A stretch of DNA of 28,636 nucleotides from Arenibacter sp963972175 (GTDB lineage Bacteria; Bacteroidota; Bacteroidia; Flavobacteriales; Flavobacteriaceae): positions 1-28,636 of the forward strand of contig CAXAVP010000021.1 in NCBI GenBank assembly GCA_963972175.1, read 5' to 3'. The notes under the pieces are model-generated. The model did not search any database, had not been told where the DNA came from, and saw nothing but the letters and a program-made list of their open reading frames with translations. The translations under genes were made by a program, and so were the position numbers. This document shows, piece by piece, positions 1-7,544 of this stretch (the first letter of the stretch is position 1; each line of letters begins with the position of its first letter).

Positions 1-369
1 TGTATCTCCTTTGATACCTTGAGGGCCTTGTATTCCCTGTGGGCCTTGAGGTCCCCTTATGGCTCCTACATTGGTAAAATCAGAACCGTCCCAGGACCAA
101 CCGTTGCCACTATCGGCTGCGATATAGATATCCCCAACCTCATGCGGACCAGGAAGAGCTTGTATAGTCGCACTATCCGATTCCGTACCCTTAATAGAAA
201 CTCCTTTACCAGCCGGCCCTTCAGGTCCCTGTGGACCGGTATTTACAGGCAAGTCTGAAAAATCAATATAATCTGGCTCTCCAGTGTCTATATTTCCCAC
301 TAAAAGCTTGTCGGTTGGCTTTATGTCCGTCCTTCGATCCATTCCGGTCCAAAATCTTTTACTTCCCAT
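1..369 (-). CDS. Tail fibre protein with collagen-like repeats (5' part only)
   Basis: The reading frame starts at an ATG at 369 and stays open to the window edge, giving 123 codons of N-terminus; the C-terminus is missing. Two Gly-x-y blocks are visible, one near residues 45-55 (GPQGPEGPAGKG) and one at the edge (GPQGPQGIQGPQG). Between them lies a short domain with GDIYIAADSGNGWSWDG, a type often seen in phage fibres. It starts just after the distal-tail-like gene ends at 373, the usual place for a receptor-binding fibre or tip protein. Collagen-like triplets form trimeric stalks in known phage fibres; the role here is inferred from that and from position. Confidence 0.8.
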   Translation of the reverse strand, partial: MGSKRFWTGMDRRTDIKPTDKLLVGNIDTGEPDYIDFSDLPVNTGPQGPEGPAGKGVSIKGTESDSATIQALPGPHEVGDIYIAADSGNGWSWDGSDFTNVGAIRGPQGPQGIQGPQGIKGDT

Positions 370-372
370 AAT

Positions 373-1347
373 CTATAGTGTTATATCCTCAAATTTGTTT
401 GTTATTAATCGGTTGCCGTCATTGTCTGTGATGAAGTCCAGCGCATATTTATCTACTTTTATAAAGTCTATATTTCCTAAAATGGCCTCTCCAGAATTAT
501 CCAACAAGTAGGCCGGCTCCACAGGAACCCCTGCACCTACCATAATTAATGGTACCGTTAGTTTGCAGACGCATTGACCATCCATGATCCTTATATCCTC
601 TACGGTAAAGCCATCGGCATTAAAGCACTCCCGCTCCATATTGTCCACATTGATCACTCTAAGCCCTGGACTGGCCAATAGCTGCTGAAACTTTTGCACA
701 TTGCCTTTTAATGTGTCAAAATCAGGAGCTACAAAATATAGGGTCTGTTCTATTTTGATCGGCCCCATTTTGGTTACCTGGTAACCTTCAGTGGCATAGG
801 CTGTAAAATGGGCGGACTTGGTAGCAGGACGGTTAAAATTGTCCTTCACATTGGTAACAATGGCCCCAAGATCACTATAACCAACATTATCAATGTTGTA
901 AAGGCCTATACTGGTTCCTGTGGGTACATCAGCATCCATAGCAACTATTGGTTCACGAAATACGATCTGTAAAGTTGCCCATCCTTGACCTATGTACTTT
1001 CCTTCTACCGTATCCTTCACATAGACGTTGAACGTTCCCCAAGGTGTCTGCAACGGAACCAGATCGGTAAATTTGTGCATATCCAAATACAGTTCCTGGA
1101 CTCTATTGATGGCATCGGCCTGGTCTGCACCTTCCATAAGTCCATAGAAAGTAATATCCCTGCCTCCGTGCCGAATTTCTTCGGCCAATACATAAGGCTC
1201 CGTTCCAAGCTCATCACTCCAATCATGATGCGTTTTGCCCAAGCGTGCAGGCATATCCAAGAATCCGGAAAGGGCAATATTGCTATTGCTGGCCCGTCCG
1301 GCATGGATGCCATAGTTGATCAGTTCTATTTTATTGAGTTTATACAT
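373..1347 (-). CDS. Distal tail (Dit-like) / tail-tip protein
   Basis: The 324-residue protein follows the tape measure gene with a TAATG overlap at 1347 and precedes the fibre gene. I recognise no sharp motif. Its size, its mixed beta-rich character and its place between tape measure and fibre match distal tail proteins, which form the hub joining tube and tip in siphoviruses. The first residues (MYKLNKIELINYGIH) resemble the opening strand of such hub proteins. The order is what supports the role; homology would need a profile search. A Mu gp43-45-like baseplate hub protein is the alternative. Confidence 0.55.
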   Translation of the reverse strand: MYKLNKIELINYGIHAGRASNSNIALSGFLDMPARLGKTHHDWSDELGTEPYVLAEEIRHGGRDITFYGLMEGADQADAINRVQELYLDMHKFTDLVPLQTPWGTFNVYVKDTVEGKYIGQGWATLQIVFREPIVAMDADVPTGTSIGLYNIDNVGYSDLGAIVTNVKDNFNRPATKSAHFTAYATEGYQVTKMGPIKIEQTLYFVAPDFDTLKGNVQKFQQLLASPGLRVINVDNMERECFNADGFTVEDIRIMDGQCVCKLTVPLIMVGAGVPVEPAYLLDNSGEAILGNIDFIKVDKYALDFITDNDGNRLITNKFEDITL

Positions 1348-4300
1348 TATCCCAATCCTAAATCCCTGCTCGTTTGGCTAGGTTTTGTGTTCTTGCTAAT
1401 TGTTCTCAACTCCAATACGGCCGCCTTAAGCTCCGTTACGGTTCCTGCAGTATTTTGCTCAATCAATGCCGATAATTGAATCATTCTCAAAGTAGCATCA
1501 AAATGGCGTTGCTCCAGTTCAAAGTGTTTTTCACCCAACTGCAGCTGTCTTTTGGTAATATCAAACTGACCCCTAAAAAGCCCAGTAAGCTCGCTGGCAG
1601 TTTCTTCTGTAAGTTCCCTTCTAATGGCCCCTTGAAGACCTGATGTTTGCTTTTGACCTTCCAAAAGGTCCGCATCCAGAATACCGCTCAATTGCTCGTA
1701 CTGATCTATTGCCTTTTGTACCTGCTCTTGGTAGGCCGCCCTTATGGCATCACTTTCTGCCTGTGATAGGCCGCCCTCACTTTCTGCATATTTGGCAAAT
1801 TGTTCATATAAGTTCTGAAGAGGTTCCTCCAGTACATTGTACTTAATGCTGTTGAGAATAGCTCCCTGCAGTAGACCTTCTATGGAGTCGGCAAAATCTT
1901 CAAAAGAATCATATCCCTGCTTAAGGCCATCTACTATACTATCTGCCAAAGCATTGGAGGTTGTTCCAGTAAATATTTCTGCAGACTGCTTCTCCAGATC
2001 TCCTAAAAGGGAATTAATATCCTCTCCCTCTTCCCTTAACTGTCTTAGCTGCTCAAAAAGTTCAGAAGCCCTGTCCTCAAGTTTGCCCTTTTCATATAGT
2101 TTTTCTATCTCCTCAAATGTGAGGCCCAATAGGGATGCATAATCATTTACAACCTTGGTTTTACGACCAATGCCCAGGAATCCTCCGTATTTCTCCTTAT
2201 GGCTTCCGGAAATATACTCCTCTGCCTGTAGCTCCCTAAGCAATCGCTTTTCATCCAAGACCAATTGTTGCTGGGCCAACTGCAGGGCCTGCCTTTGGGC
2301 ATCAACCCCTTTTAGGGTAAGCTCTACCTCTTGGGATTTGGTAATGTTGCGCTGCCGCATTATCTCGTTTATCCTTCTTTCCCCGTCCTCGGCCACTTGC
2401 TGTATGCGTACCAGTTCTTCCTGGGCACGCCTAGCACTTTCACGGGCTTTTGCTCCAATAGTGAAAATTCCGGCCAAAGCATTGATTGCACCTGCTATAC
2501 CTTCATAAATATTTCCACCTGATAAATTAGCGGCCGCCATTGCGGCTTCTCCAGCTACATTTCCCAATTCGCCTATTGTGGTGATTGTGTCAGCTAGTCC
2601 TTCATTATAGGTTTCTAGTGAATCCCCTAAATTGAGAAACGCTCCAGATATTTCATGTATCTTATCAGAGATTCCGCTTAATTTTTTAGACGTTTTATTG
2701 TCCAATTCGTTCTCAAGATCTTGTATCTTATTGTTAATCTCCGCAGCAAGTTCTTCTGTTATAGTGCCTGCGGCCAACATAGCTCCCACCATCTTTTTGG
2801 CGTTGTCTATTACTGCCCGGGCTGCAGTATCACTTAAATTCTCTACTCCACGTATCAAAGCTTTGTACGCATCCGTGCTTTTTGCATATTCGTCATCCAG
2901 TTCCCCTAAACTGGCCTTATGTTGCCGCTCCAGTTCCTGGGCTTCGGACAAATTGCCACGGCTTATTAATAAGGCTCTTTTTTCTTGGTAATCACTTATT
3001 AACTTGGTGCGCTTTTCTTCATAGGACATGAGTCCTGCCAATAGATCTGTGTATTGTTTGTTGCGCAACCTTATTTCCGCTTCGGCCTCCTTTTCTATTA
3101 ATCTTACCCTATCCTGTTGGCCACCGGTAGCGGTTCCTTTGGCTACTGCTTCAAAAGCATCGGCATTAATGTCATACTGCTTTCTAATAAGCTCTGCATA
3201 GGAGCCAAATTCTTTTAACTGTTCCGCAAACTGTTCCTTTGCCTTAGCTATGCCAAATTGTTTCTTGTACTCCTCAAAATCCTCAAAAATGCGCTTTTGC
3301 GCCTCCAGTTCTTCCTGTAGTTTTTTGGTATCTTGTTGGTAGGTTAGATCTGCAATGGCGTTTTGTTCCAATGCATTGAATGCGCCAAGGTCTATTTTGA
3401 CATTGGCATTCTTTGGATCATTATTAAACTCCTCTACCAAGCGACGGATTTTATCAAATTTATCCTTGAGGGCCTGTACTTCCTCTTGGTCCGAATTCAG
3501 TTTTTTACGGGCGTACTCAGCGTCCAGATCTGCAAGCTTTCGCAATAATTCCTTTCTTTTACCTACTAGGTTGTTGCCGCCTTTTCCATCACCGTCAAGG
3601 TCCAAATTAAATGCCGAGGCTAATTCTTCTGCTTTGTTGTTAAGGTTAGAAATGATTCTATTGTAACTCGTTTCTATTTCTTTGGCCTCTTTTTTAACGG
3701 CATTTCTTTCCTGCCTTAAATTTTTAGTGGCAAATGTGGAAACTGCAGAACGTGTCCCACCTTTTTCTTCTATCTTCTCATTAAGGGCATCCTCTTCCTT
3801 GGTCAATCTTATCAACTCCTTGGAAGCTTCGTTCACGGCCTCGGCTGCGGCAGCACGGTATAGAAGTGCCTTTACATAGGCCCCGGACTTTTCTACAAAG
3901 GTTTTCTCCGCCTCGTTGTAGTTTTTGGCGGTACCTAGAGAATCACCTAGGGTTTCATTATATAGTTTTAAGGCCTTGGCTTTTTTATCTATATCCGTAC
4001 CGGCACCGGAAAAGGCCGCCCTAACTTGGATGATGGCCTTGATGGCCTTCTGGTAACTACTACTCTCATAGGCCCTGTTCATGGCCTCCATAGATTTGGC
4101 GTTGTCATCCAATGCCTTTTTGGTCTTGAAGAGATTGCCCAGGAAACTAACTATTTCTGGACCATACACGGTAAGCAATGTAACCCCTACAGATAGTACG
4201 GTCTGCCAACTTAAAAAGCTCTTTGCCAATTGCCCAATAACGGACTGCCCTTTTTTACCACTGGCCACCAGTTCGTCATTCTCACGCCGAAGTTTGCCAA

Positions 4301-4658
4301 TTTCATCGGCCAACATAGGTATGTTGTTACTAATGGCCAAAAAACCCGTTTGGGCAGAATAGGTAAAGGCGGGGAGTTCTCGTGTTATTTGGGAAATGGA
4401 AAAGCCAAGGCCATCAAAATTAGATTTGGCCCTGGCAACTTTCTTACCCGCTTCTTCTGCAGCAGCTCCAGCGCCTTCCAAAGGTTTTTCCAAGCCGCCC
4501 CCATCGCCATTGGGTCCTTTTAGACCACCAACTTGGGCGGCCGCATCCTCTGCAGCATCCCCAATACCCTTGAGTTGATCCCGGACCTTTTTGGCATCCT
4601 TTTTAACCTGGTCAGAATTGATCAGGAACTCTACATCTATGGGGTCAAAATTTTCCAT
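1347..4658 (-). CDS. Tail tape measure protein
   Basis: This is the longest gene of the window, 1103 codons from the ATG at 4658; a TTG one codon upstream is less likely. The ATG shares bases with the stop of the preceding chaperone frame (TGATG). The protein is mostly charged coiled coil, with a hydrophobic stretch near residues 146-177 (FLSWQTVLSVGVTLLTVYG) and a second Ala/Gly-rich hydrophobic segment near the middle (GGNIYEGIAGAINALAGIF). That is the standard build of tape measure proteins, which fill the tail tube lumen, set tail length and often help DNA cross the host membrane. The position after the chaperone pair confirms it. Confidence 0.9.
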   Translation of the reverse strand: MENFDPIDVEFLINSDQVKKDAKKVRDQLKGIGDAAEDAAAQVGGLKGPNGDGGGLEKPLEGAGAAAEEAGKKVARAKSNFDGLGFSISQITRELPAFTYSAQTGFLAISNNIPMLADEIGKLRRENDELVASGKKGQSVIGQLAKSFLSWQTVLSVGVTLLTVYGPEIVSFLGNLFKTKKALDDNAKSMEAMNRAYESSSYQKAIKAIIQVRAAFSGAGTDIDKKAKALKLYNETLGDSLGTAKNYNEAEKTFVEKSGAYVKALLYRAAAAEAVNEASKELIRLTKEEDALNEKIEEKGGTRSAVSTFATKNLRQERNAVKKEAKEIETSYNRIISNLNNKAEELASAFNLDLDGDGKGGNNLVGKRKELLRKLADLDAEYARKKLNSDQEEVQALKDKFDKIRRLVEEFNNDPKNANVKIDLGAFNALEQNAIADLTYQQDTKKLQEELEAQKRIFEDFEEYKKQFGIAKAKEQFAEQLKEFGSYAELIRKQYDINADAFEAVAKGTATGGQQDRVRLIEKEAEAEIRLRNKQYTDLLAGLMSYEEKRTKLISDYQEKRALLISRGNLSEAQELERQHKASLGELDDEYAKSTDAYKALIRGVENLSDTAARAVIDNAKKMVGAMLAAGTITEELAAEINNKIQDLENELDNKTSKKLSGISDKIHEISGAFLNLGDSLETYNEGLADTITTIGELGNVAGEAAMAAANLSGGNIYEGIAGAINALAGIFTIGAKARESARRAQEELVRIQQVAEDGERRINEIMRQRNITKSQEVELTLKGVDAQRQALQLAQQQLVLDEKRLLRELQAEEYISGSHKEKYGGFLGIGRKTKVVNDYASLLGLTFEEIEKLYEKGKLEDRASELFEQLRQLREEGEDINSLLGDLEKQSAEIFTGTTSNALADSIVDGLKQGYDSFEDFADSIEGLLQGAILNSIKYNVLEEPLQNLYEQFAKYAESEGGLSQAESDAIRAAYQEQVQKAIDQYEQLSGILDADLLEGQKQTSGLQGAIRRELTEETASELTGLFRGQFDITKRQLQLGEKHFELEQRHFDATLRMIQLSALIEQNTAGTVTELKAAVLELRTISKNTKPSQTSRDLGLG

Positions 4659-5026
4659 CAAGGAGCTTTTCTTTTAGATTTTATACGGCCCATTAGTCCT
4701 GCGCCGTCATCTTCAATAACTTTATCTTCTTTCTTTATCATCTTAAAATGGCTCCTATCTGCCATCATAAGCATAATGTTTGCCCTACTTACCTTCCACA
4801 GTATATCGTGCCAGGACCATCCGGTCTCCTTTACGATCTGGAAGAGCAAACCCCAGGGGCTATGCATGCCCGTTTGCGTTAACTCCCCTTGGTCTTTTGG
4901 CCCAGATTCGGAGCGGTCACGGTCATCCGTTTTACCGATCTGGTAGTATTCATAAAATCCGATGTACCTCCGTAGATCAATAATGCCGTTGCCAAGGCAA
5001 AAAGTTCCCTGGGCTTGCAATGCCAT
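4658..5026 (-). CDS. Tail assembly chaperone, downstream (T-like) frame, probably made by -1 frameshift
   Basis: This open frame lies -1 relative to the preceding gene and overlaps its last 148 bases, then runs to the tape measure start. This is the lambda G/GT arrangement, in which a fraction of ribosomes slip to make a G-T fusion that chaperones tape measure and tube. The likely functional part is the segment after the upstream gene ends, containing LLFQIVKETGWSWHDILW, which resembles the T parts of other phages. An ATG at 5026 exists, but the codons before the overlap ends are probably only a shadow. The best slippery candidate I can see is CCAAAAG (plus positions 4894-4900), which is not a perfect XXXYYYZ heptamer. 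Confidence 0.65.
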   Translation of the reverse strand: MALQAQGTFCLGNGIIDLRRYIGFYEYYQIGKTDDRDRSESGPKDQGELTQTGMHSPWGLLFQIVKETGWSWHDILWKVSRANIMLMMADRSHFKMIKKEDKVIEDDGAGLMGRIKSKRKAP

Positions 5027-5373
5027 CTTAGATAGTGGGCCAGTATCCTGGTGAAAAGTTTATTGCCCCAAAAGTATCCGTTAAGAATAGCACAGGCCAC
5101 AGCCCGGCTAATGGTCTTCCCGTGTACGGACATCAATGCCAAACTTTCCTCTACCGTGATCTCCTCCAGTTTATGGCTTTTAATACCGGTACTTAGGTAG
5201 TAGGTGGCTACCCGGTGCATGGTACCCTCATAAGGAGAGGTAAGCCTTAATGTTACCGTTTTTTTTATCCACCTCATGAACCAAGGGGCGGCAATTTTTA
5301 CCTTGACGCCCCTGTGCAATATGGTTTCAGCGGCCAACCTTTCCGTGGCCAAGTTCTCTTTGGATGTATCCAT
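4879..5373 (-). CDS. Tail assembly chaperone, upstream (G-like) protein
   Basis: The gene encodes 164 residues, starts one base after the tail tube stop, and overlaps a second frame at its 3' end. Families at this position between tube and tape measure are tail assembly chaperones. The sequence is basic and helical, with a hydrophobic helix near residues 125-135 (LFALATALLIYG); I see no catalytic motif. The overlap with the next frame in -1 register is the main evidence for the role. Function is assigned from order and overlap rather than from similarity I can prove. Confidence 0.65.
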   Translation of the reverse strand: MDTSKENLATERLAAETILHRGVKVKIAAPWFMRWIKKTVTLRLTSPYEGTMHRVATYYLSTGIKSHKLEEITVEESLALMSVHGKTISRAVACAILNGYFWGNKLFTRILAHYLRWHCKPRELFALATALLIYGGTSDFMNTTRSVKRMTVTAPNLGQKTKGS

Positions 5374-5374
5374 A

Positions 5375-5890
5375 TTATGGCGCAGGCTCTATAATATCTA
5401 TGGCGGCCAAGGAGAATCCAGGAGTCAAAACGGTAAAGGTCAAATCCAAGGTCCAAATACCATTCCTCCTAAAGGAGAAGTTCTTAAGGCCCTTTACCTT
5501 GGCCCTTGGAACAATTATTTTGTAACCATCCAAAGTAACGATCTCCAACCGCTTTTCTATGGTTCCGGCATTTGCAGGCTTGCTCCATGTTTTTTCACCT
5601 CCACCTCCAGTGACTACGCTTCCTCCCAAGAACAGGGCCAATTTTTCTACCGAGGTGTCCATTTGCCCAAAGGTCAACGTTTCCTTGCCAGGCTCGGAGA
5701 AGGATAGTTTTGGAGTGTTGTCCATCTCGGAATAGATTTCCGTGTCGGTTCCGTCCTCCTCATTAAAATCGAACGTATCCCTAAGGATATCCTCCGTTAG
5801 GTCTACCTCAGTTCCCGATGCCGCCAAACCGGTGGCAGGGTCAATACCAAATGCTTTCACAGATGAAAAGCCATATCTATACTTGCTCAT
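5375..5890 (-). CDS. Major tail tube protein
   Basis: The 171-residue protein starts with MSKYRYGFSSVKAFGIDP. It looks beta-rich, with an acidic early part and a loop TGGGGEKTW near residue 95, then a strand region ending FTVLTPGFSLAAID. Size, lack of helices and position directly before the chaperone pair fit a tail tube subunit that polymerises around the tape measure. No sheath gene lies next to it, unlike in Mu, so the tail is probably not contractile. It could also be described as a gpM/gpV-like fold; a structure prediction would separate these. Confidence 0.75.
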   Translation of the reverse strand: MSKYRYGFSSVKAFGIDPATGLAASGTEVDLTEDILRDTFDFNEEDGTDTEIYSEMDNTPKLSFSEPGKETLTFGQMDTSVEKLALFLGGSVVTGGGGEKTWSKPANAGTIEKRLEIVTLDGYKIIVPRAKVKGLKNFSFRRNGIWTLDLTFTVLTPGFSLAAIDIIEPAP

Positions 5891-5893
5891 GTC

Positions 5894-6361
5894 TTATTTT
5901 TTAGGGTTAGATTTAGTGGTTTTAGAGGACTTTACCTCCTGGGCATCTGCTACAGGCAAATCCTTGGCTTCCTCTGCAGCTTTTGCCTTGGCGGCTTCAG
6001 CTTCCTTGATCTTGGCGGCTTCTGCTTCCTTGGCCTTGGCTTCCTCTGCAGCTTTTGCCTTGGCGGCTTCTGCTTCCTTGGCCTTGACGGCTTCTGCTTC
6101 CTTGATCTTGGCGGCCTCTACTTCTTTGGCCTTGGCGGCCTCTACCGCTTTTTTATGATCCTCGGCGGCTTTGGCTGCGGCCACTTCCTCTAGCATAACA
6201 GATTCACGGTCATACTTTTTCACAGTTTTGTCCTTGTGCCTTTGCGCATGGGCATCTGCTTTATGATCCTCCTCAAAGGCCATTCCGTCCGATGTAATGA
6301 ACAGCTGCTGGAGCTTGGGGTTACGTGCAAAAAAATGCTTTGCTATTTCCTTTTTTTTCAT
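5894..6361 (-). CDS. Lys/Ala/Glu repeat protein, function unknown
   Basis: 155 residues. The N-terminal 45 or so look like a small folded domain (FFARNPKLQQLFITSDGMAF). Residues about 60-135 are a low-complexity helical stretch of KAKEAEAAK-type units ending in a Lys/Ser-rich tail. The DNA shows a 72-base repeat with near-identical copies starting at plus positions 5968 and 6040. Alternating acidic and basic residues predict a long single helix or coiled coil. It sits between the lysis genes and the tail tube, so a structural or assembly role is possible, but no function can be read from the sequence. Confidence 0.7.
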   Translation of the reverse strand: MKKKEIAKHFFARNPKLQQLFITSDGMAFEEDHKADAHAQRHKDKTVKKYDRESVMLEEVAAAKAAEDHKKAVEAAKAKEVEAAKIKEAEAVKAKEAEAAKAKAAEEAKAKEAEAAKIKEAEAAKAKAAEEAKDLPVADAQEVKSSKTTKSNPKK

Positions 6362-6379
6362 GGTTTAAAAGATGTTTAA

Positions 6380-7249
6380 TTAACGTTTTATGATATAAAG
6401 TGCCGCCAATCCTAATACTCCAATGGCTACAGCTATACCCAAATAAAGAAAGGGTTTGGCCCATCCTGGCATTTCCTTTTTTAAAAGGGTAATGGTTTCC
6501 TGCTGATCCGTAATGATGGTTTTTTGACGCTCTATGGTCTCTTTATAGAGTTTCACGGCCTGCCTAAGCTCGTCGCATTCACAGGTTGCGTGTATTTCGT
6601 CACCTACCTTTTTCAAGGTCGCAGTAGCGGCACCGGATTTAAAACTCACTGGTGTATCTGTAAGTTCCTTTATGGATTTGGTGATCTCCGCCATTTCCGC
6701 TTCCCTGATCACCATCATGGTATCCACAACCTCAAGGGTTTTGAAAACGGAATCTTTCTCCGTTGTGGTGATGGTCCTATTGGTTCCAACCTCTTTGGCT
6801 CCACCGCAGCCTATCATAATGACCAGGGCTATCAATAGTCCTACTTTTTTTAACCAGGTAGATACCTCATAAGAAGGGCAGGCCTTGTTTACTCCAGGGA
6901 AATCCCTATGTCCCTTTATTTGGGCATTGGGATACTTCTTTTTTAGCTCATGCAGCAACGTCAACGTAGCGGCTTCCTGTTGTACGGTACGGGTGTCCAT
7001 AGGCTTACCGTTCTTATCCACGCCACCAATGTAGGAGATGTGTATACTTTCGGAATTATACCCCTTTACACCGTTGGCCACTTCGTCAATAGGTAGCAAT
7101 TGCACGGCCTCACCATCAGCTTTTATTATGTAATGGTAACCAGGGTTTCTCCACCCAAGCACCTTTCTCCAGTAATTCTGAATACTGCGTATCGTGGTGT
7201 TCTGCGGTGTGGCGGTGCAATGCAACACTATGTATTTAACGTTTCTCAT
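6380..7249 (-). CDS. N-acetylmuramoyl-L-alanine amidase endolysin joined to a spanin-like lipoprotein/TM module
   Basis: The ATG at 7249 follows GGAGA, giving 289 residues; a TTG six codons upstream is less likely. Residues 1-130 are an amidase_2/T7-lysozyme-type domain. The zinc ligands are H11 (VLHCTAT), H114 (KGHRD) and C124 (KACPSYE), with K122 matching the T7 catalytic lysine. It cuts the amide between muramic acid and peptide. Then comes a lysine-lysine plus hydrophobic stretch with a lipobox-like MIGC (C148), a helical middle and a C-terminal membrane helix (about 266-287). Lipobox plus C-terminal helix is the layout of unimolecular spanins such as T1 gp11, which join inner and outer membranes in the last lysis step. 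The two parts meet at an A7 tract (plus 6845-6851). Confidence 0.85.
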   Translation of the reverse strand: MRNVKYIVLHCTATPQNTTIRSIQNYWRKVLGWRNPGYHYIIKADGEAVQLLPIDEVANGVKGYNSESIHISYIGGVDKNGKPMDTRTVQQEAATLTLLHELKKKYPNAQIKGHRDFPGVNKACPSYEVSTWLKKVGLLIALVIMIGCGGAKEVGTNRTITTTEKDSVFKTLEVVDTMMVIREAEMAEITKSIKELTDTPVSFKSGAATATLKKVGDEIHATCECDELRQAVKLYKETIERQKTIITDQQETITLLKKEMPGWAKPFLYLGIAVAIGVLGLAALYIIKR

Positions 7250-7541
7250 GTTTCTCCAGTTCGGCAATTCTCTTGGTCTGTCTGGCCACTTGGCGTTTTA
7301 GGGCCTGAATCTCATCTGCCATATCCGTTAGCTTACGGCTATTGTCTATGTGCTTCTTTTGGTATTCGTCTGCCATATCCTTCCAGGACTGGGCGGCCTC
7401 CCGCCATTCTTGGGTTATAAGCTTTAGGTTTTCAATCTCGGATCTATCGCTATTGTTTTTGGCTACTTGTTTGCCGCCAAAAATCCAACCTGCGAATCCG
7501 GTGGCCAATGACGTTCCTAGAACTATCAGTACCTCGTTCAA
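7236..7541 (-). CDS. Small membrane/coiled-coil protein, candidate lysis accessory
   Basis: About 101 residues. The only start that keeps the membrane segment is a TTG at 7541, four bases after the capsid gene stop. Residues 3-22 (EVLIVLGTSLATGFAGWIF) form a Gly-rich membrane helix; the remainder to residue 98 is a charged coiled coil. Its end overlaps the endolysin start by 14 bases, so the two are translated together. One membrane helix plus a periplasmic coiled coil is the shape of an inner-membrane spanin, and also of some holin-like proteins. The position fits a lysis role; the exact job is inferred. Confidence 0.6.
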   Translation of the reverse strand: MNEVLIVLGTSLATGFAGWIFGGKQVAKNNSDRSEIENLKLITQEWREAAQSWKDMADEYQKKHIDNSRKLTDMADEIQALKRQVARQTKRIAELEKHEKR

Positions 7542-7544
7542 AGC

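Noticed and set aside
1643..4523. Several plus-strand frames opposite the tape measure gene
   Set aside because: These are shadows of a long biased coding sequence; none shows a domain or gene-like start.
5276..5707. 143-codon plus-strand frame opposite the tail tube gene
   Set aside because: It is antisense to two packed tail genes and has no family features.
5742..6158. Ala/Ser-rich plus-strand frame opposite the repeat protein
   Set aside because: It is the reverse shadow of the KAKEAEAAK repeat and has no neighbours on that strand.
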